A stretch of 64,000 nt of DNA. Source: Myxococcus guangdongensis (GTDB lineage Bacteria; Myxococcota; Myxococcia; Myxococcales; Myxococcaceae). Positions 42,862 to 52,144 of the stretch are shown here, in pieces. Every line of letters begins with the position of its first letter. Positions within the stretch are counted from its first letter, which is position 1. A model generated the notes under the pieces. That model was not told the origin of the DNA, did not search any database, and was given only the letters and a program-made list of their open reading frames with translations. A program made the translations under genes and the position numbers. The stretch is taken from the NCBI RefSeq assembly GCF_024198255.1, contig NZ_JAJVKW010000003.1:620001-684000 (forward strand), read 5' to 3'.

Positions 42862-42987
42862 GTCTCGGGAGGAGAGCCTACCTGGACCGGTGGTGGGTCG
42901 GGAGCGCCGCATGCTCTGCGAGTCACACACGCACAGGAACGCCCTTGCTGGCGGCGGTGTCCGGGCATACATCCCGGGACCGCGCCT

Positions 42988-43881
42988 ATGAGCCTGCTAG
43001 AAGCCATCGTCCTGGGACTGGTCCAGGGTCTCACCGAGTTCCTGCCCATCAGCTCCACCGCCCACCTGCGCATCGCGCCGGAGCTGTTCGGCTGGAAGGA
43101 CCCGGGGGCCGCGTACTCGGCCGTCATCCAACTGGGCACGGTCGCCGCCGTGCTCATCTACTTCCGCAAGGACATCGTCTCCCTCGTCACCGCCTTCTTC
43201 AAGGGCCTGGCGAAGCGCGAGCCCTTCGGCACCGTGGAGTCGCGCCTGGCGTGGTTCGTCCTGGTGGGCACGCTGCCCATCGGCCTGTGTGGCCTGGCCT
43301 TCAAGAAGGCCATCGAGACGCAGTTCCGCTCGCTCTACGTCATCTCCGGCAGCCTCATCATCCTGGCCCTCATCCTCTTCGTGGTGGAGAAGCGCGCCTC
43401 CCACAAGCGGACGCTGGCGGACATGACGTGGAAGGACGGCATCCTCATCGGCCTGTGGCAGGCGCTGGCGCTCATCCCGGGCTCGTCGCGCTCGGGCACC
43501 ACGCTGACGGGCGGCCTGTCGCTCGGCCTCAAGCGCGAGGACGCCGCGCGCTACTCGTTCCTGTTGTCCATCCCCGCCACCACGCTCGCGGGCATCTTCG
43601 AGCTCAAGCACCTGCTGGAGGCCACCGAGCGGCCCAGCGCCGTGTCGCTCTGGGTGGGCACGCTGGTGGCGTTCGCCTCGGGCATGGCGGCGATTGCGTG
43701 GTTGTTGAACTACCTGCGCTCGCGCACCACGCTGGTGTTCGTGGTGTACCGCGTGGCGCTGGGCGTGCTGCTGCTGGTGCTGCTCCAGATGAACGTGCTC
43801 AAGCCGCTGTCGGGCGTGGAGAACGTGGACGTGCCGCCCGAGCCGGGCAAGCAGCAGCTCGAGAAGCAGATCACCGACTAG
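42988..43881 (+). CDS. uppP: Undecaprenyl-diphosphatase
   Basis: A 297-residue inner-membrane enzyme that recycles undecaprenyl diphosphate to undecaprenyl phosphate, the lipid carrier for peptidoglycan and surface glycans. GLTEFLPISSTAHL (residues 15-28) and PGSSRSGTTLTGGLSLGL (about 165-182) carry the catalytic residues and the phosphate-binding Ser/Arg. The start is the ATG at 42988; the long frame upstream is antisense to the neighbouring genes. A Nudix hydrolase gene follows by 18 bases. Confidence 0.95.
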   Translation: MSLLEAIVLGLVQGLTEFLPISSTAHLRIAPELFGWKDPGAAYSAVIQLGTVAAVLIYFRKDIVSLVTAFFKGLAKREPFGTVESRLAWFVLVGTLPIGLCGLAFKKAIETQFRSLYVISGSLIILALILFVVEKRASHKRTLADMTWKDGILIGLWQALALIPGSSRSGTTLTGGLSLGLKREDAARYSFLLSIPATTLAGIFELKHLLEATERPSAVSLWVGTLVAFASGMAAIAWLLNYLRSRTTLVFVVYRVALGVLLLVLLQMNVLKPLSGVENVDVPPEPGKQQLEKQITD

Positions 43882-43899
43882 TCGCGGAGGCGTGGCGTC

Positions 43900-44511
43900 G
43901 TGAGCGTGGAGTCGTTGTTCCAGGCGGTGGAGGCGCGGTTGTCCACGCGCCCCGCGCGCAGCGTGGACCTGCCGGGGCTGGTGCTGCGCGAGGCCTCCGT
44001 GCTGGTGCCGCTGTTCGAGCGCGACGGCGTGCCCCACATGGTGTTCACCCGCCGCCCGGCCACGCTGCGCACCCACGCCAACCAGTACAGCTACCCCGGC
44101 GGAGGCCGCGACGCGGAGGACCTGACGCCGCTGCACACCGCGCTGCGCGAGACGGAAGAAGAGCTGGGCATCGACCGTCGGGGCGTGCGCGTGCTGGGCA
44201 TGCTGGACGAGGTGCCCACCATCTCCCAGTACCGCGTGCGTCCCTTCGTGGGCGTGATTCCGGGGGACGGCCGCTACACGCCGAGCCCGGAAGAAGTCGC
44301 CTTCATCCTCGAGGTGCCGCTGGCGCGGCTCTTGGACCCGGCCATCTTGCGCGTGGAGCGCAAGGAGGTCTTCGGCGCGGAGCGGGACTTGTACTTCTAC
44401 ACGTACGAGTCCCACGTCATCTGGGGCGCCACCGCGCGCATCCTGCGTGACTTCCTCACGCAGCTGACGCAGGTGCCGGACTTCGAGTCGCTCCTCGGCG
44501 CGCGCGGCTAG
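43900..44511 (+). CDS. Nudix hydrolase, CoA pyrophosphatase type
   Basis: A 203-residue Nudix enzyme. The Nudix box is complete (GGGRDAEDLTPLHTALRETEEELGI, containing REtEEELG), and TRRPATLRTHANQYSYPGG matches the CoA/NudL-type signature ahead of it, so it probably cleaves CoA or oxidised CoA. The start is a GTG at 43900 with GGAGG nine bases before. Its TAG stop shares the palindrome CTAG with the stop of the converging MBOAT gene. It lies right after uppP and may be co-transcribed. Confidence 0.88.
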   Translation: MSVESLFQAVEARLSTRPARSVDLPGLVLREASVLVPLFERDGVPHMVFTRRPATLRTHANQYSYPGGGRDAEDLTPLHTALRETEEELGIDRRGVRVLGMLDEVPTISQYRVRPFVGVIPGDGRYTPSPEEVAFILEVPLARLLDPAILRVERKEVFGAERDLYFYTYESHVIWGATARILRDFLTQLTQVPDFESLLGARG

Positions 44512-45926
44512 AACTGCAGGTAGACGTACGGCCGCGCCTCCACGGAGGCCAGGTGGCGGATGCCCAGGCCGAGCACCACGAGCGTCATCGCGCGCACGGG
44601 CACCGGCATCCGGACGAACGCCTCCGAGGCCACCGTGTAGAGCTTCATCGGCACCACGTGGAAGAACACCGCCGCGGCCAGCATGCCCCACACCAGCGGG
44701 CTGACGTTGGCGATGCCCGGCACGCCCGCCATCATCCGCGCGTAGAACTCACCCGCGTCCGTCATGGTGTGCGCGCGGAACACCACGCGCGTGAGCACCA
44801 CCAGCGTGAAGGTGGCCAGCATGCCCGCCGCGATGCGGGGGATGCCCGGGCGCTCCGGCTTGCCCACCCACCACTCCCAGCAGCGCGTCAGCCCCAGCGC
44901 CACGCCGTGCACGGCGCCCCACACGGCGAAGCGCCAGTCCGCTCCGTGCCACAGGCCGCCCAGCACCATCACCATCATCAGGTTGAAGAGCACGCGCGGC
45001 TTGGACACGCGGTTGCCGCCCAGCGGCCGGTACAGGTAGTCCCGCAGCCAGGTGGACAGGCTCATGTGCCACCGGTTCCAGAACTCGCCCACGTTCTTCG
45101 CCAGGTACGGCCGGTTGAAGTTCTCCGGGAACTTGAAGCCGAACAGCGCCGCCACGCCCAGCGCGATGTCCGAGTAGCCCGAGAAGTCGTAGTAGAGCTC
45201 GAAGGTGTAGGCCACCGCCGCGACGATGCACTCGGCGGAGGCGTACTTCTCCGGCGCGGCGAACACCGGGTCCACGATTCCGCTGCCCAGCACGTCCGCG
45301 ATGACCAGCTTCTTCACCAGGCCCACGGCAATCCGGAACATCGCCCGGCCGCCGTCCTCGGGCGTCAGCGTGGGCACGTCGCGGAAGCGCTCGAGCAGCT
45401 CCGACGCGCGGATGATGGGACCGCTCACCACGCGCGGGAAGAACAGCATGTAGAGCAGGTGCTCGATGAACGAGTGCTCGGAGCTGGCCTTCCCCCGGTA
45501 CACGTCCACCGTGTAGCTGATGGCCTGGAAGACGTAGAACGACAGGCCCAGCGGCAGAATCAAATCGAACGGCGTCTCGCGGACGTGGAGGCCCCACGAG
45601 GCGGGAATCAGCGAGAGCGCCGTCTGGCGCAAGAGCTCCAGGTACTTGAAGCCCGCGAGCAGCCCCAGGTTCGACACCACCGACAGCGTGACGAGCAGCT
45701 TGCGCACGCCGGGCGACCGCGCGCGGCCCATGCCCTTGACGAGCACATGGTCCACCGTGACGCCCGCCAGGAAGATGAGCAGCGGGAAGGGCGTGAAGGC
45801 CGTGTAGAAGAAGACGCTGGCGCCCAGGAGCACCAGCATGCGCGGCCCGTAGTGACGGTGCACCGCCCAGTAGAGCGCGAACACCGCGATGACGAACACG
45901 AGGTACTGGAGGCTGTGCGACAGCAC
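44508..45926 (-). CDS. MBOAT-family O-acyltransferase (AlgI type)
   Basis: A 472-residue membrane enzyme with many helices. EFWNRWHMSLSTWLRDYLYRPLGG and the conserved His-containing GLWHGADWRFAVWGAVHG match AlgI/PatA-type acyltransferases that pass acetyl groups across the membrane for attachment to polysaccharide. The start is a GTG at 45926 with GAGGGG upstream, one base after the stop of the SGNH protein gene, so both are co-translated. Together they resemble an AlgI plus AlgJ/AlgX-type unit, with a surface glycan as the probable acceptor (inference). Confidence 0.92.
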   Translation of the reverse strand: MLSHSLQYLVFVIAVFALYWAVHRHYGPRMLVLLGASVFFYTAFTPFPLLIFLAGVTVDHVLVKGMGRARSPGVRKLLVTLSVVSNLGLLAGFKYLELLRQTALSLIPASWGLHVRETPFDLILPLGLSFYVFQAISYTVDVYRGKASSEHSFIEHLLYMLFFPRVVSGPIIRASELLERFRDVPTLTPEDGGRAMFRIAVGLVKKLVIADVLGSGIVDPVFAAPEKYASAECIVAAVAYTFELYYDFSGYSDIALGVAALFGFKFPENFNRPYLAKNVGEFWNRWHMSLSTWLRDYLYRPLGGNRVSKPRVLFNLMMVMVLGGLWHGADWRFAVWGAVHGVALGLTRCWEWWVGKPERPGIPRIAAGMLATFTLVVLTRVVFRAHTMTDAGEFYARMMAGVPGIANVSPLVWGMLAAAVFFHVVPMKLYTVASEAFVRMPVPVRAMTLVVLGLGIRHLASVEARPYVYLQF

Positions 45927-45927
45927 G

Positions 45928-48816
45928 TCAGTTCCCCTCCATGCGCGCGGTGGGCTCGCCCTTCTTGCGCGCCTCGTAGGCCGACAGGAAGTCCCGGGCG
46001 AAGCTCGCCGCCAGTCGCTCGTAACCCTCGGGCGTCAGGTGCACGCCGTCCGCGTGCCCGTACACCGGCCGCGAGCGCTGCCAGCGCAGCATCGCCCGCT
46101 CACCGCCCATGGCCGCGCGAGGGGACCAGTACGCGCACCCCGCGTCCCGCGCGACGCGAGGCAGCGTGCCCAGCACCGTCGCCAGCGAGGGCGCCTCCGT
46201 CCAGTGGCCGCTCGCGTCCTTCGCCAGCCGGTCCGTGGGGCCCAGCACCAGGCACTCCGCGTTGCCCGTGGCCTTGCGCAGCCGCGAGATGAGCGCCGTG
46301 TAGTCGCCCGACAACCCCTGCGCGTCCAGGCCCACCAGGTTCGCCTCGTTGGTGCCGTACCAGAACACGAGCAGGTCCGGCCGCCGCGACGCGAGCTGCG
46401 CGTCGACCGCCGCCGCGTCCATGTCCCGCAGGGTGAAGGACGTGGAGCCCGGGAGCCCCAGCGCGTCCAGCACCACGCCCGGCGTGTCGTACTCCAGCGC
46501 CGCGCCCAGCACCGTGACTCGGCTGTTCGGCGCCGCCGCGACCTCCACCTCGTGCGAGGTGCCGGTGACGGGGAAGGAGCGGATGCGCACGGTGGGCGTG
46601 GTGAGCGGCTCGGGCGGAGGCGCGTCCGGCGGGATGTCCTCGCCGTCCACGCGGATGTCCGGCGACGCCACGTCCGGCACGTCGAGCGCGTACAGGTCCA
46701 ACCGGCCCGTGCGCGACTTCTCCTCGGGGCAGCCCTTGCAGAACTGGATGCGCAGCTTCGAGCCCGGCGCGCCCACCACGCGGATGCCCGTCAGGCCCCA
46801 CACGCCGCCCGGCGTCGAGTCCAGCGCGTCCTCCACCTTCCACTCTCCCGTCAGCTCGCGCGCCACGCGCGCCTTGTCCAGGCGAGGCGAGGACTTGCCC
46901 GCGGCGATGAAGCCCCGGCCCGCGTCGCCGAAGCGCTGCGAGAGCACGTCCCGCACCGCGTCCGTGAAGTAGTGCGACGCGGTATGCGACGCGCCCAGCT
47001 GGGCGATGCCCACGCGCAGCGCCTCACCCGACTCGCGGCGGCGCAGCTTGTCGAAGGTCCGCGTCAGCGCGAGGTCCGCGTCCTGCAGCCCCGGCGCGTC
47101 CGCCACCGGCACCAGCGGGGTGTGCGCCTTGGCGAAGCTGCGCTGGAGCGCGAGGTCGAAGAGGTGGCCCAGCAGGTCGGAGCCCTTGGCGCGCGGGTGC
47201 ACCAGGTCCTCCAGCATCAGCCCCGCCTCCAACCACCGCAGCGCCGCGCCCTCGCCACCCATGGCGTTGTACGCGTCCCAGAACGCGCAGCCGCCCAGGC
47301 GCGCCTCCTCGCGGAAGATGTCGGAGACCTCCTTGGACCCTCGGCGCGGCACCGGCTCGCCGCCCATGGTCCGCACGCCCGCGTCGATGGGCGACATCAC
47401 GAGGCACGCCGCGTCCGGCACGTTGGCGCGCACGCGAGAGACGAGCTCCTTCATCTGCGCGCGCACTTCCTCCAAGGTGGTGCGCTCGCGCGAGTAGAAG
47501 AACGCCTCGTTGCCGCCCACCATCAGCACCACCATGGAGGGCTTGCGCTGACGCAGCTGCGCGCGGAAGGCCGCGGGCTGGGCGCGCAGGTACACCTCCG
47601 CCATGCCGCCCAGCAGGCCCACCGTGTCGTAGATGACGCCCGGCGTGCCCGTCTCCAGCGTCACGCCGTGCAGCTCCACCCGACCGGAGGTGGTGAGCGT
47701 CAGCGTCTTGGCGCCCTCGGGCAGGTTCACCCGCGCGAAGGCCGCCTCCGACTTCGTCTTGGAGAAGCCGCGCGTCTGGATGCGCTGCAGCGGACGGCCA
47801 TCCACGGAGAGCTGCACGGAGCCGCTGGAGGGCTGGGCCAGGAAGAACAGCTCCGCGACCCTCGCGCCCTCGGCGTCGTACTTCGTGTTCTGCGAGCCCC
47901 CCGCCGCGGTGAAGGCCACGCCCGTCCAGCCCACCCTGTCGCGGGGCCACTTGGTGTCCACCAGCCGCTCGATGGTCCACCCGTCCGAGCCCCGGCCGGA
48001 GCGCGTCCACCGGCCCGCGCTCGCGGGGCGGGTGATGAAGAGGAAGCCCTTGCCGCCCGAGCCGAAGCGCTCCTGGAGCCTGTCCCGCACCACGTCGGTG
48101 ATGTAGTCGGACGCCACCAGCGAGTCGCCCAGGTGCACCACGCGCACGGGCGTGCGTCGGGTGTCCGCGCGCAATTCGCCCAGCGCCTTGTGGAATGGAG
48201 CGAGCCCGTCCTCCTCGCACGTGCCATCCGCTCGCGCCTTGCGGCAGTTGAGCTCGATGTCCACGTGCTGGGCGCTCATCTTCTCGCGCAGCGCCTCCAG
48301 CTCCACCGCGCGGGCCAGTGAAGGCGCGCTCAGCTCCTCCAGGCCGATGCCCGGCACGGTGGGCACCACGGGCTGGTCGGGGGGGAGCGCGGCGACGTCG
48401 GTGCCCGCGTCCTCGCCCGCCTCGTCCTCGGGGGGCGCGGTGGGCTTCGTCGGCTGACCCGCGGCCACCTCCGTCTCCGGCGCGGGGACGGGCTGGCCAC
48501 CCAGGAACCTCGCGGGGACGGCCAGCGCCACCAGCTTCTCTTGCAGCGGACCACGCTGGAGGGAGGGCAAGGGACGCCACGCCTCCGGAATCGGGGCGAG
48601 CGAAAGCCCCAACGTCAACGCGCAGGTGAGGAGGAGCGTCAGCCCGGTGGATCTGGCCTTGAGGAAGTCCAACAGCGCGGCATGAGACTGGCTTTTCGGG
48701 GGCGGGTCAAAACTCCCGCCACTTCCGGCCGCTCCGTCGTCCGGGGGGCATCCGGCCGGGCGGGGTGGACGGGAAGGTGGGAGTCGCAACGGCTGGCGAG
48801 GGGCTGGCTTCGTCAC
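45928..48816 (-). CDS. Membrane protein with two SGNH (GDSL-type) hydrolase domains
   Basis: A 962-residue protein. An N-terminal Pro-rich cytoplasmic stretch is followed by one membrane helix (about 50-70). Domain 1 (about 200-480) has HLGDSLVASD with Ser232, an NE-containing GGNEAFF and a DLVHP segment with the Asp-x-x-His pair. Domain 2 (about 590-950) has LGASHTASHY with Ser610, GTNEANL and GHADGVHLTPEG. Both therefore keep Ser, Gly, Asn and Asp-x-x-His. Such domains transfer or remove acetyl groups on glycans. The GTG at 48816 follows GAGGG. With the MBOAT gene one base further on, it likely completes an O-acetylation machine; having two active-looking domains is unusual. Confidence 0.9.
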   Translation of the reverse strand: MTKPAPRQPLRLPPSRPPRPAGCPPDDGAAGSGGSFDPPPKSQSHAALLDFLKARSTGLTLLLTCALTLGLSLAPIPEAWRPLPSLQRGPLQEKLVALAVPARFLGGQPVPAPETEVAAGQPTKPTAPPEDEAGEDAGTDVAALPPDQPVVPTVPGIGLEELSAPSLARAVELEALREKMSAQHVDIELNCRKARADGTCEEDGLAPFHKALGELRADTRRTPVRVVHLGDSLVASDYITDVVRDRLQERFGSGGKGFLFITRPASAGRWTRSGRGSDGWTIERLVDTKWPRDRVGWTGVAFTAAGGSQNTKYDAEGARVAELFFLAQPSSGSVQLSVDGRPLQRIQTRGFSKTKSEAAFARVNLPEGAKTLTLTTSGRVELHGVTLETGTPGVIYDTVGLLGGMAEVYLRAQPAAFRAQLRQRKPSMVVLMVGGNEAFFYSRERTTLEEVRAQMKELVSRVRANVPDAACLVMSPIDAGVRTMGGEPVPRRGSKEVSDIFREEARLGGCAFWDAYNAMGGEGAALRWLEAGLMLEDLVHPRAKGSDLLGHLFDLALQRSFAKAHTPLVPVADAPGLQDADLALTRTFDKLRRRESGEALRVGIAQLGASHTASHYFTDAVRDVLSQRFGDAGRGFIAAGKSSPRLDKARVARELTGEWKVEDALDSTPGGVWGLTGIRVVGAPGSKLRIQFCKGCPEEKSRTGRLDLYALDVPDVASPDIRVDGEDIPPDAPPPEPLTTPTVRIRSFPVTGTSHEVEVAAAPNSRVTVLGAALEYDTPGVVLDALGLPGSTSFTLRDMDAAAVDAQLASRRPDLLVFWYGTNEANLVGLDAQGLSGDYTALISRLRKATGNAECLVLGPTDRLAKDASGHWTEAPSLATVLGTLPRVARDAGCAYWSPRAAMGGERAMLRWQRSRPVYGHADGVHLTPEGYERLAASFARDFLSAYEARKKGEPTARMEGN

Positions 48817-48934
48817 GGCTGCCCTCTTTCCCGGAAAGGCCGAAACGGTATGGTGCGCCGCCAGTCACGCCGGGGGGAAGACCCTGGCGCTTCTCGCTGG
48901 CGACGAGCCGGCACTCGCAGGAGTCGTACCCCGC

Positions 48935-49999
48935 ATGGCCCTCTACCCCGTCATCATGGCCGGTGGCTCCGGCACGCGCTTCTGGCCGCTGTCCCGGCAG
49001 GCGCGCCCCAAGCAGTTCCTCCCGCTCGCCTCGAAGCTGCCGCTCATCACCGACACGGCCCAGCGCCTCAAGGGCCTGGCCACGGTGAAGAACACCTTCA
49101 TCGTGTGTGGCCCGCTGCACGCGAAGGCCGCCCTGAAGCTGGTGAAGGGCCTGCCCAAGCCCAACCTCCTGGTGGAGCCCGTGGCCCGCAACACCGCGCC
49201 CGCCATCGCGCTCGCCGCGGTGCAGGTGGCCGCCCGCGACCCGAAGGGCGTCATGGTGGTGCTGCCCTCCGACCACCACGTGGCCGACGTGCCGGGTTTC
49301 AAGCGCGTGCTGGAGCAGGCCGCGCGCATCGCCGAAGGGGGCCACATCGTCACCCTGGGCATCCAGCCCAACCGCCCGGAGACGGGCTACGGCTACATCC
49401 AGGTGGGCGACGCGCTGGGGGGCGGTGGCCGCGCGGTGAAGGCGTTCAAGGAGAAGCCCGACACGGACACGGCGAAGGCCTACGTGTCGTCGGGTGAGTA
49501 CCTGTGGAACGGCGGCATCTTCGTCTTCCGCGCGGACGTCATCCTGGCCGCCTTCGCGCAGCACATGCCGGAGATGAAGAAGGGCCTCAAGGCGCTCAGT
49601 GACGCCGCCGGCAAGCGCACCTTCGGCGCGGTGCTCAAGAAGGTGTTCCCCAAGCTGCCCTCCATCTCCATCGACTACGGCGTGATGGAGAAGGCCTCCA
49701 ACATCGCGGTGCTGCCGGGGGACTTCGGCTGGTCGGACGTCGGCTCCTTCGCGGCCATCCCCGAGGTGCGCCCCGCCGACGCGCACGGCAACGTCATCTC
49801 CGGCGACCTGGCCGTCGTGGTGGACTGCAAGGGCTGCATCGTCCTCGCCGACAAGCGCCCGCTGTCCGTCGTGGGCCTCACCGACGTGGTGGTGGTGGAC
49901 TCCGGCGACGCGGTGCTGGTGGTGCCCCGCGAGAAGAGCCAGGACGTGCGCAAGGTGGTCGAGGCCCTCAAGGCCCGCAAGCTGCAGAAGTACCTGTAG
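48935..49999 (+). CDS. manC: Mannose-1-phosphate guanylyltransferase
   Basis: A 354-residue enzyme that makes GDP-mannose from mannose-1-phosphate and GTP. The N-terminal GGSGTRFWPLSR nucleotide loop, the metal-binding region PSDHHVADV and the FKEKPD and NGGIFVFR segments are typical. The isomerase domain of two-domain AlgA-type proteins is absent. The ATG at 48935 has GGAG. It is divergent from the SGNH gene and followed by the pseudokinase and then phosphomannomutase, which supplies mannose-1-phosphate. Confidence 0.95.
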   Translation: MALYPVIMAGGSGTRFWPLSRQARPKQFLPLASKLPLITDTAQRLKGLATVKNTFIVCGPLHAKAALKLVKGLPKPNLLVEPVARNTAPAIALAAVQVAARDPKGVMVVLPSDHHVADVPGFKRVLEQAARIAEGGHIVTLGIQPNRPETGYGYIQVGDALGGGGRAVKAFKEKPDTDTAKAYVSSGEYLWNGGIFVFRADVILAAFAQHMPEMKKGLKALSDAAGKRTFGAVLKKVFPKLPSISIDYGVMEKASNIAVLPGDFGWSDVGSFAAIPEVRPADAHGNVISGDLAVVVDCKGCIVLADKRPLSVVGLTDVVVVDSGDAVLVVPREKSQDVRKVVEALKARKLQKYL

Positions 50000-50024
50000 G
50001 CCAAGGCGCCTGGTGTGCGCTGGA

Positions 50025-50058
50025 GAAACTTCCGACCCCGGGGCTGAAAGAACTTCCG
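50025..50058 (+). repeat. Tandem 24-base repeat of a GAAACTTCCG element
   Basis: GAAACTTCCG at 50025-50034 recurs as AGAACTTCCG at 50049-50058, in the space between manC and the pseudokinase gene. Similar AACTTC elements occur in other intergenic regions of the window (22535, 52176, 7369, 7727). Confidence 0.45.
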
Positions 50059-50200
50059 CTCCGTGGGTAACGGGGTTCCCTGCTTTCTCGTCCTAGCGGG
50101 AGGTTGTCCTGTCCAGTCGCTGACGAAGGGGCGGGTGCACGCGGGTTGCAGGGCCGTCGCCGCCCACCCCATCTCGGGGTGGACGGGGCGGAGCTCGAAC

Positions 50201-52144
50201 ATGGCTTGCAGTCACTGCGCGGTGGAGCATCCGGTGGGGTCGGTGTGTCCTCGAGCGCCGTCCCTGGAGGGGCAGCGGCATGGCCCGCTGGTGCTGGGCG
50301 CGCCGTTGGGCTCGGGGGCGTTGGGCACGGTGTACCTGGCGGAGCACACGCCCACGGGGCACCGCTTCGCGGTGAAGGTGCTGCACCCGCACCTGGCGGC
50401 CCAGCCGGTGGTGCGCTCGCGCTTCCTCATGGAGGCCCGCGCGCTGCGCTCGCTCAAGCACCGCCATGTCGCGCGGGTGCTGGACGCGCGCCTCGGCCCC
50501 GCGGGGCTGCCGTGCATGCTGATGGAGCACGCGGAAGGGGAGCCCTTCTCGAAGCTGCCCATGCCGCTGGCTCCCGCGGAGGTGGTGCTGGTGCTGGCCC
50601 AGGCGCTGTGCGCGCTGGAGGTCGCCCACGCGCAGGGCCGCGTGCACGGTGGACTGAGCGCGGACAGCCTGGTGCTGACGTGGGATTCGCGCGGGGAGCG
50701 GCGGGTGAAGGTGCTGGGCTTCGGCTCGCGCGAGGTGCTCACCGCCAGCCTGTCCCGCGAGGAGCGCGCGTGCGGCATGGTGGTGGGCTCGCCCGCGTTC
50801 CTCGCGCCGGAGCAGTGGGCGCAGGACGCGGTGGACGGGCGCACGGACATCTACGCCTTGGGCGTGGTGGGCTACCTGCTGGCCACGGGTCGGCTGCCCT
50901 TCGGCTTCGGACGCGTGGGGGCGCTGTCGCCCGCGGCGCCGCATGAGCTCAACCCTCGCGTGCCGCGCGCGCTGTCGGACGTGCTGCTGCGCGCGCTGTC
51001 GCAGCGCCCCTCAGAGCGGTACCCGGACGCGGTCTGTTTCCGGGAGGCGCTGCTGGACAGCCAGGGCATCGGCCGGGTGCGGCCCGCGCCCCCGCAGCGC
51101 ACGCGCACGTCGCGGGGGAGCATCTCCCTCTTCGGCCACATCCTCCCGGAGGACGACGCCACGCCGCTGCACCGCGCGCTGCGCGAGGTCGCCTACGAGC
51201 AGGTGCCGACGGCCGAGCTGACGCCGCCGAAGATGGAGTCGCCCCGGGGGCTGCTCGTGCGGCTGGGGCTGGCCACGGACGCGGAGCTGGTGCCCGTGCG
51301 CCTGGGTGACGTGACGGTGGATGGCTTCTTCGCCACGTGGGCGGGGGTGCTGCCTCCGCTCGCCTCGCAGCTCCCGGTGGAGCTGACGTTCCGGGGCCGC
51401 AAGGTGGCGTGCGACTGCGACGTGGTCCGCCATGTCACGCGCGAGGAGGCGCGGACGTGGAACGGTGAGTCGGGGCTGCACGTGCAGTTCGCGGGGGACG
51501 CGGCGCGGGAGCTGCTGGCGCACGCGCTCGGGTTGGGCAAGGGCCCGAGCGCGCTGGAGGCGGAGCCGGTGCCGGACGCGGAGCTGGCCCGGGTGCTGTC
51601 GCGCGCGGCGGTGGTGGAGAAGGACCCGTACGCGCTGCTCGGCGCGCTGCCGCACGAGGACTTCGAGGCGGTGCGCCGCCGCGCCACCTCGGCGCTGCGC
51701 CGGCTGAACCTCTTCCGTCAGCGCACCCTGCCGTTGGGACAGCGTCAGGCGCTGGAGGCGCTGCTGCGCCGCGTGGAGGCGGCGGGCCGCATGCTGGGCG
51801 ACGCGGTGTCACGCGCCGGTTACGACGCCACGCGGGGGAACCTCGCGGGGGTCGCCCGCTGCCTCGACGCGGGGCTGGCGGACGAGCAGGCGGAGGTGAT
51901 GCGCGGCGCCTTCCTCGCGGCGCGTCCGCTGGCGGAGTCGCGGGCCCGGGCGCTCTTCACGCAGGGCCATGCGCTGGAGGTCCGCGGCCAGCACGACGCG
52001 GCCCTGGAGCGCTACGCGGAGGCGCTGGCGTTGGACCCGCTCAACGCCTCCTGGCTGCGCCACTACCAGGCCCTGCGCGGGCAGGCGCGCCACGAGGTGC
52101 CGCTCTCCGTCGAGGGCGCGGGCGTGGAGGCCGTTGCGCACTGA
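50201..52144 (+). CDS. Multidomain pseudokinase with PilZ-like, J-like and TPR parts
   Basis: A 647-residue cytoplasmic protein. Residues 1-17 hold a Cys/His cluster (CSHC..C) like a zinc ribbon. Residues 27-300 fold as a Hanks kinase: the glycine loop and Lys59 remain, but HRD has become HGG (149-151) and DFG has become GFG (173-175), so phosphotransfer is unlikely. Residues about 345-445 resemble a PilZ domain, with DVTVDG in place of the c-di-GMP motif DxSxxG. A J-domain-like helical part (DPYALLGALPHEDFEAVRRR) and a TPR motif (about 590-625) follow. The ATG at 50201 was chosen from the position of CSHC; no strong ribosome-binding site is seen. Probably a signalling scaffold. Confidence 0.82.
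   Translation: MACSHCAVEHPVGSVCPRAPSLEGQRHGPLVLGAPLGSGALGTVYLAEHTPTGHRFAVKVLHPHLAAQPVVRSRFLMEARALRSLKHRHVARVLDARLGPAGLPCMLMEHAEGEPFSKLPMPLAPAEVVLVLAQALCALEVAHAQGRVHGGLSADSLVLTWDSRGERRVKVLGFGSREVLTASLSREERACGMVVGSPAFLAPEQWAQDAVDGRTDIYALGVVGYLLATGRLPFGFGRVGALSPAAPHELNPRVPRALSDVLLRALSQRPSERYPDAVCFREALLDSQGIGRVRPAPPQRTRTSRGSISLFGHILPEDDATPLHRALREVAYEQVPTAELTPPKMESPRGLLVRLGLATDAELVPVRLGDVTVDGFFATWAGVLPPLASQLPVELTFRGRKVACDCDVVRHVTREEARTWNGESGLHVQFAGDAARELLAHALGLGKGPSALEAEPVPDAELARVLSRAAVVEKDPYALLGALPHEDFEAVRRRATSALRRLNLFRQRTLPLGQRQALEALLRRVEAAGRMLGDAVSRAGYDATRGNLAGVARCLDAGLADEQAEVMRGAFLAARPLAESRARALFTQGHALEVRGQHDAALERYAEALALDPLNASWLRHYQALRGQARHEVPLSVEGAGVEAVAH

Noticed and set aside
41932..42987. 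Long N-terminal extension of the uppP frame
   Set aside because: It is antisense to the TIGR02996 and SEC-C genes, and the UppP family starts at the ATG at 42988.
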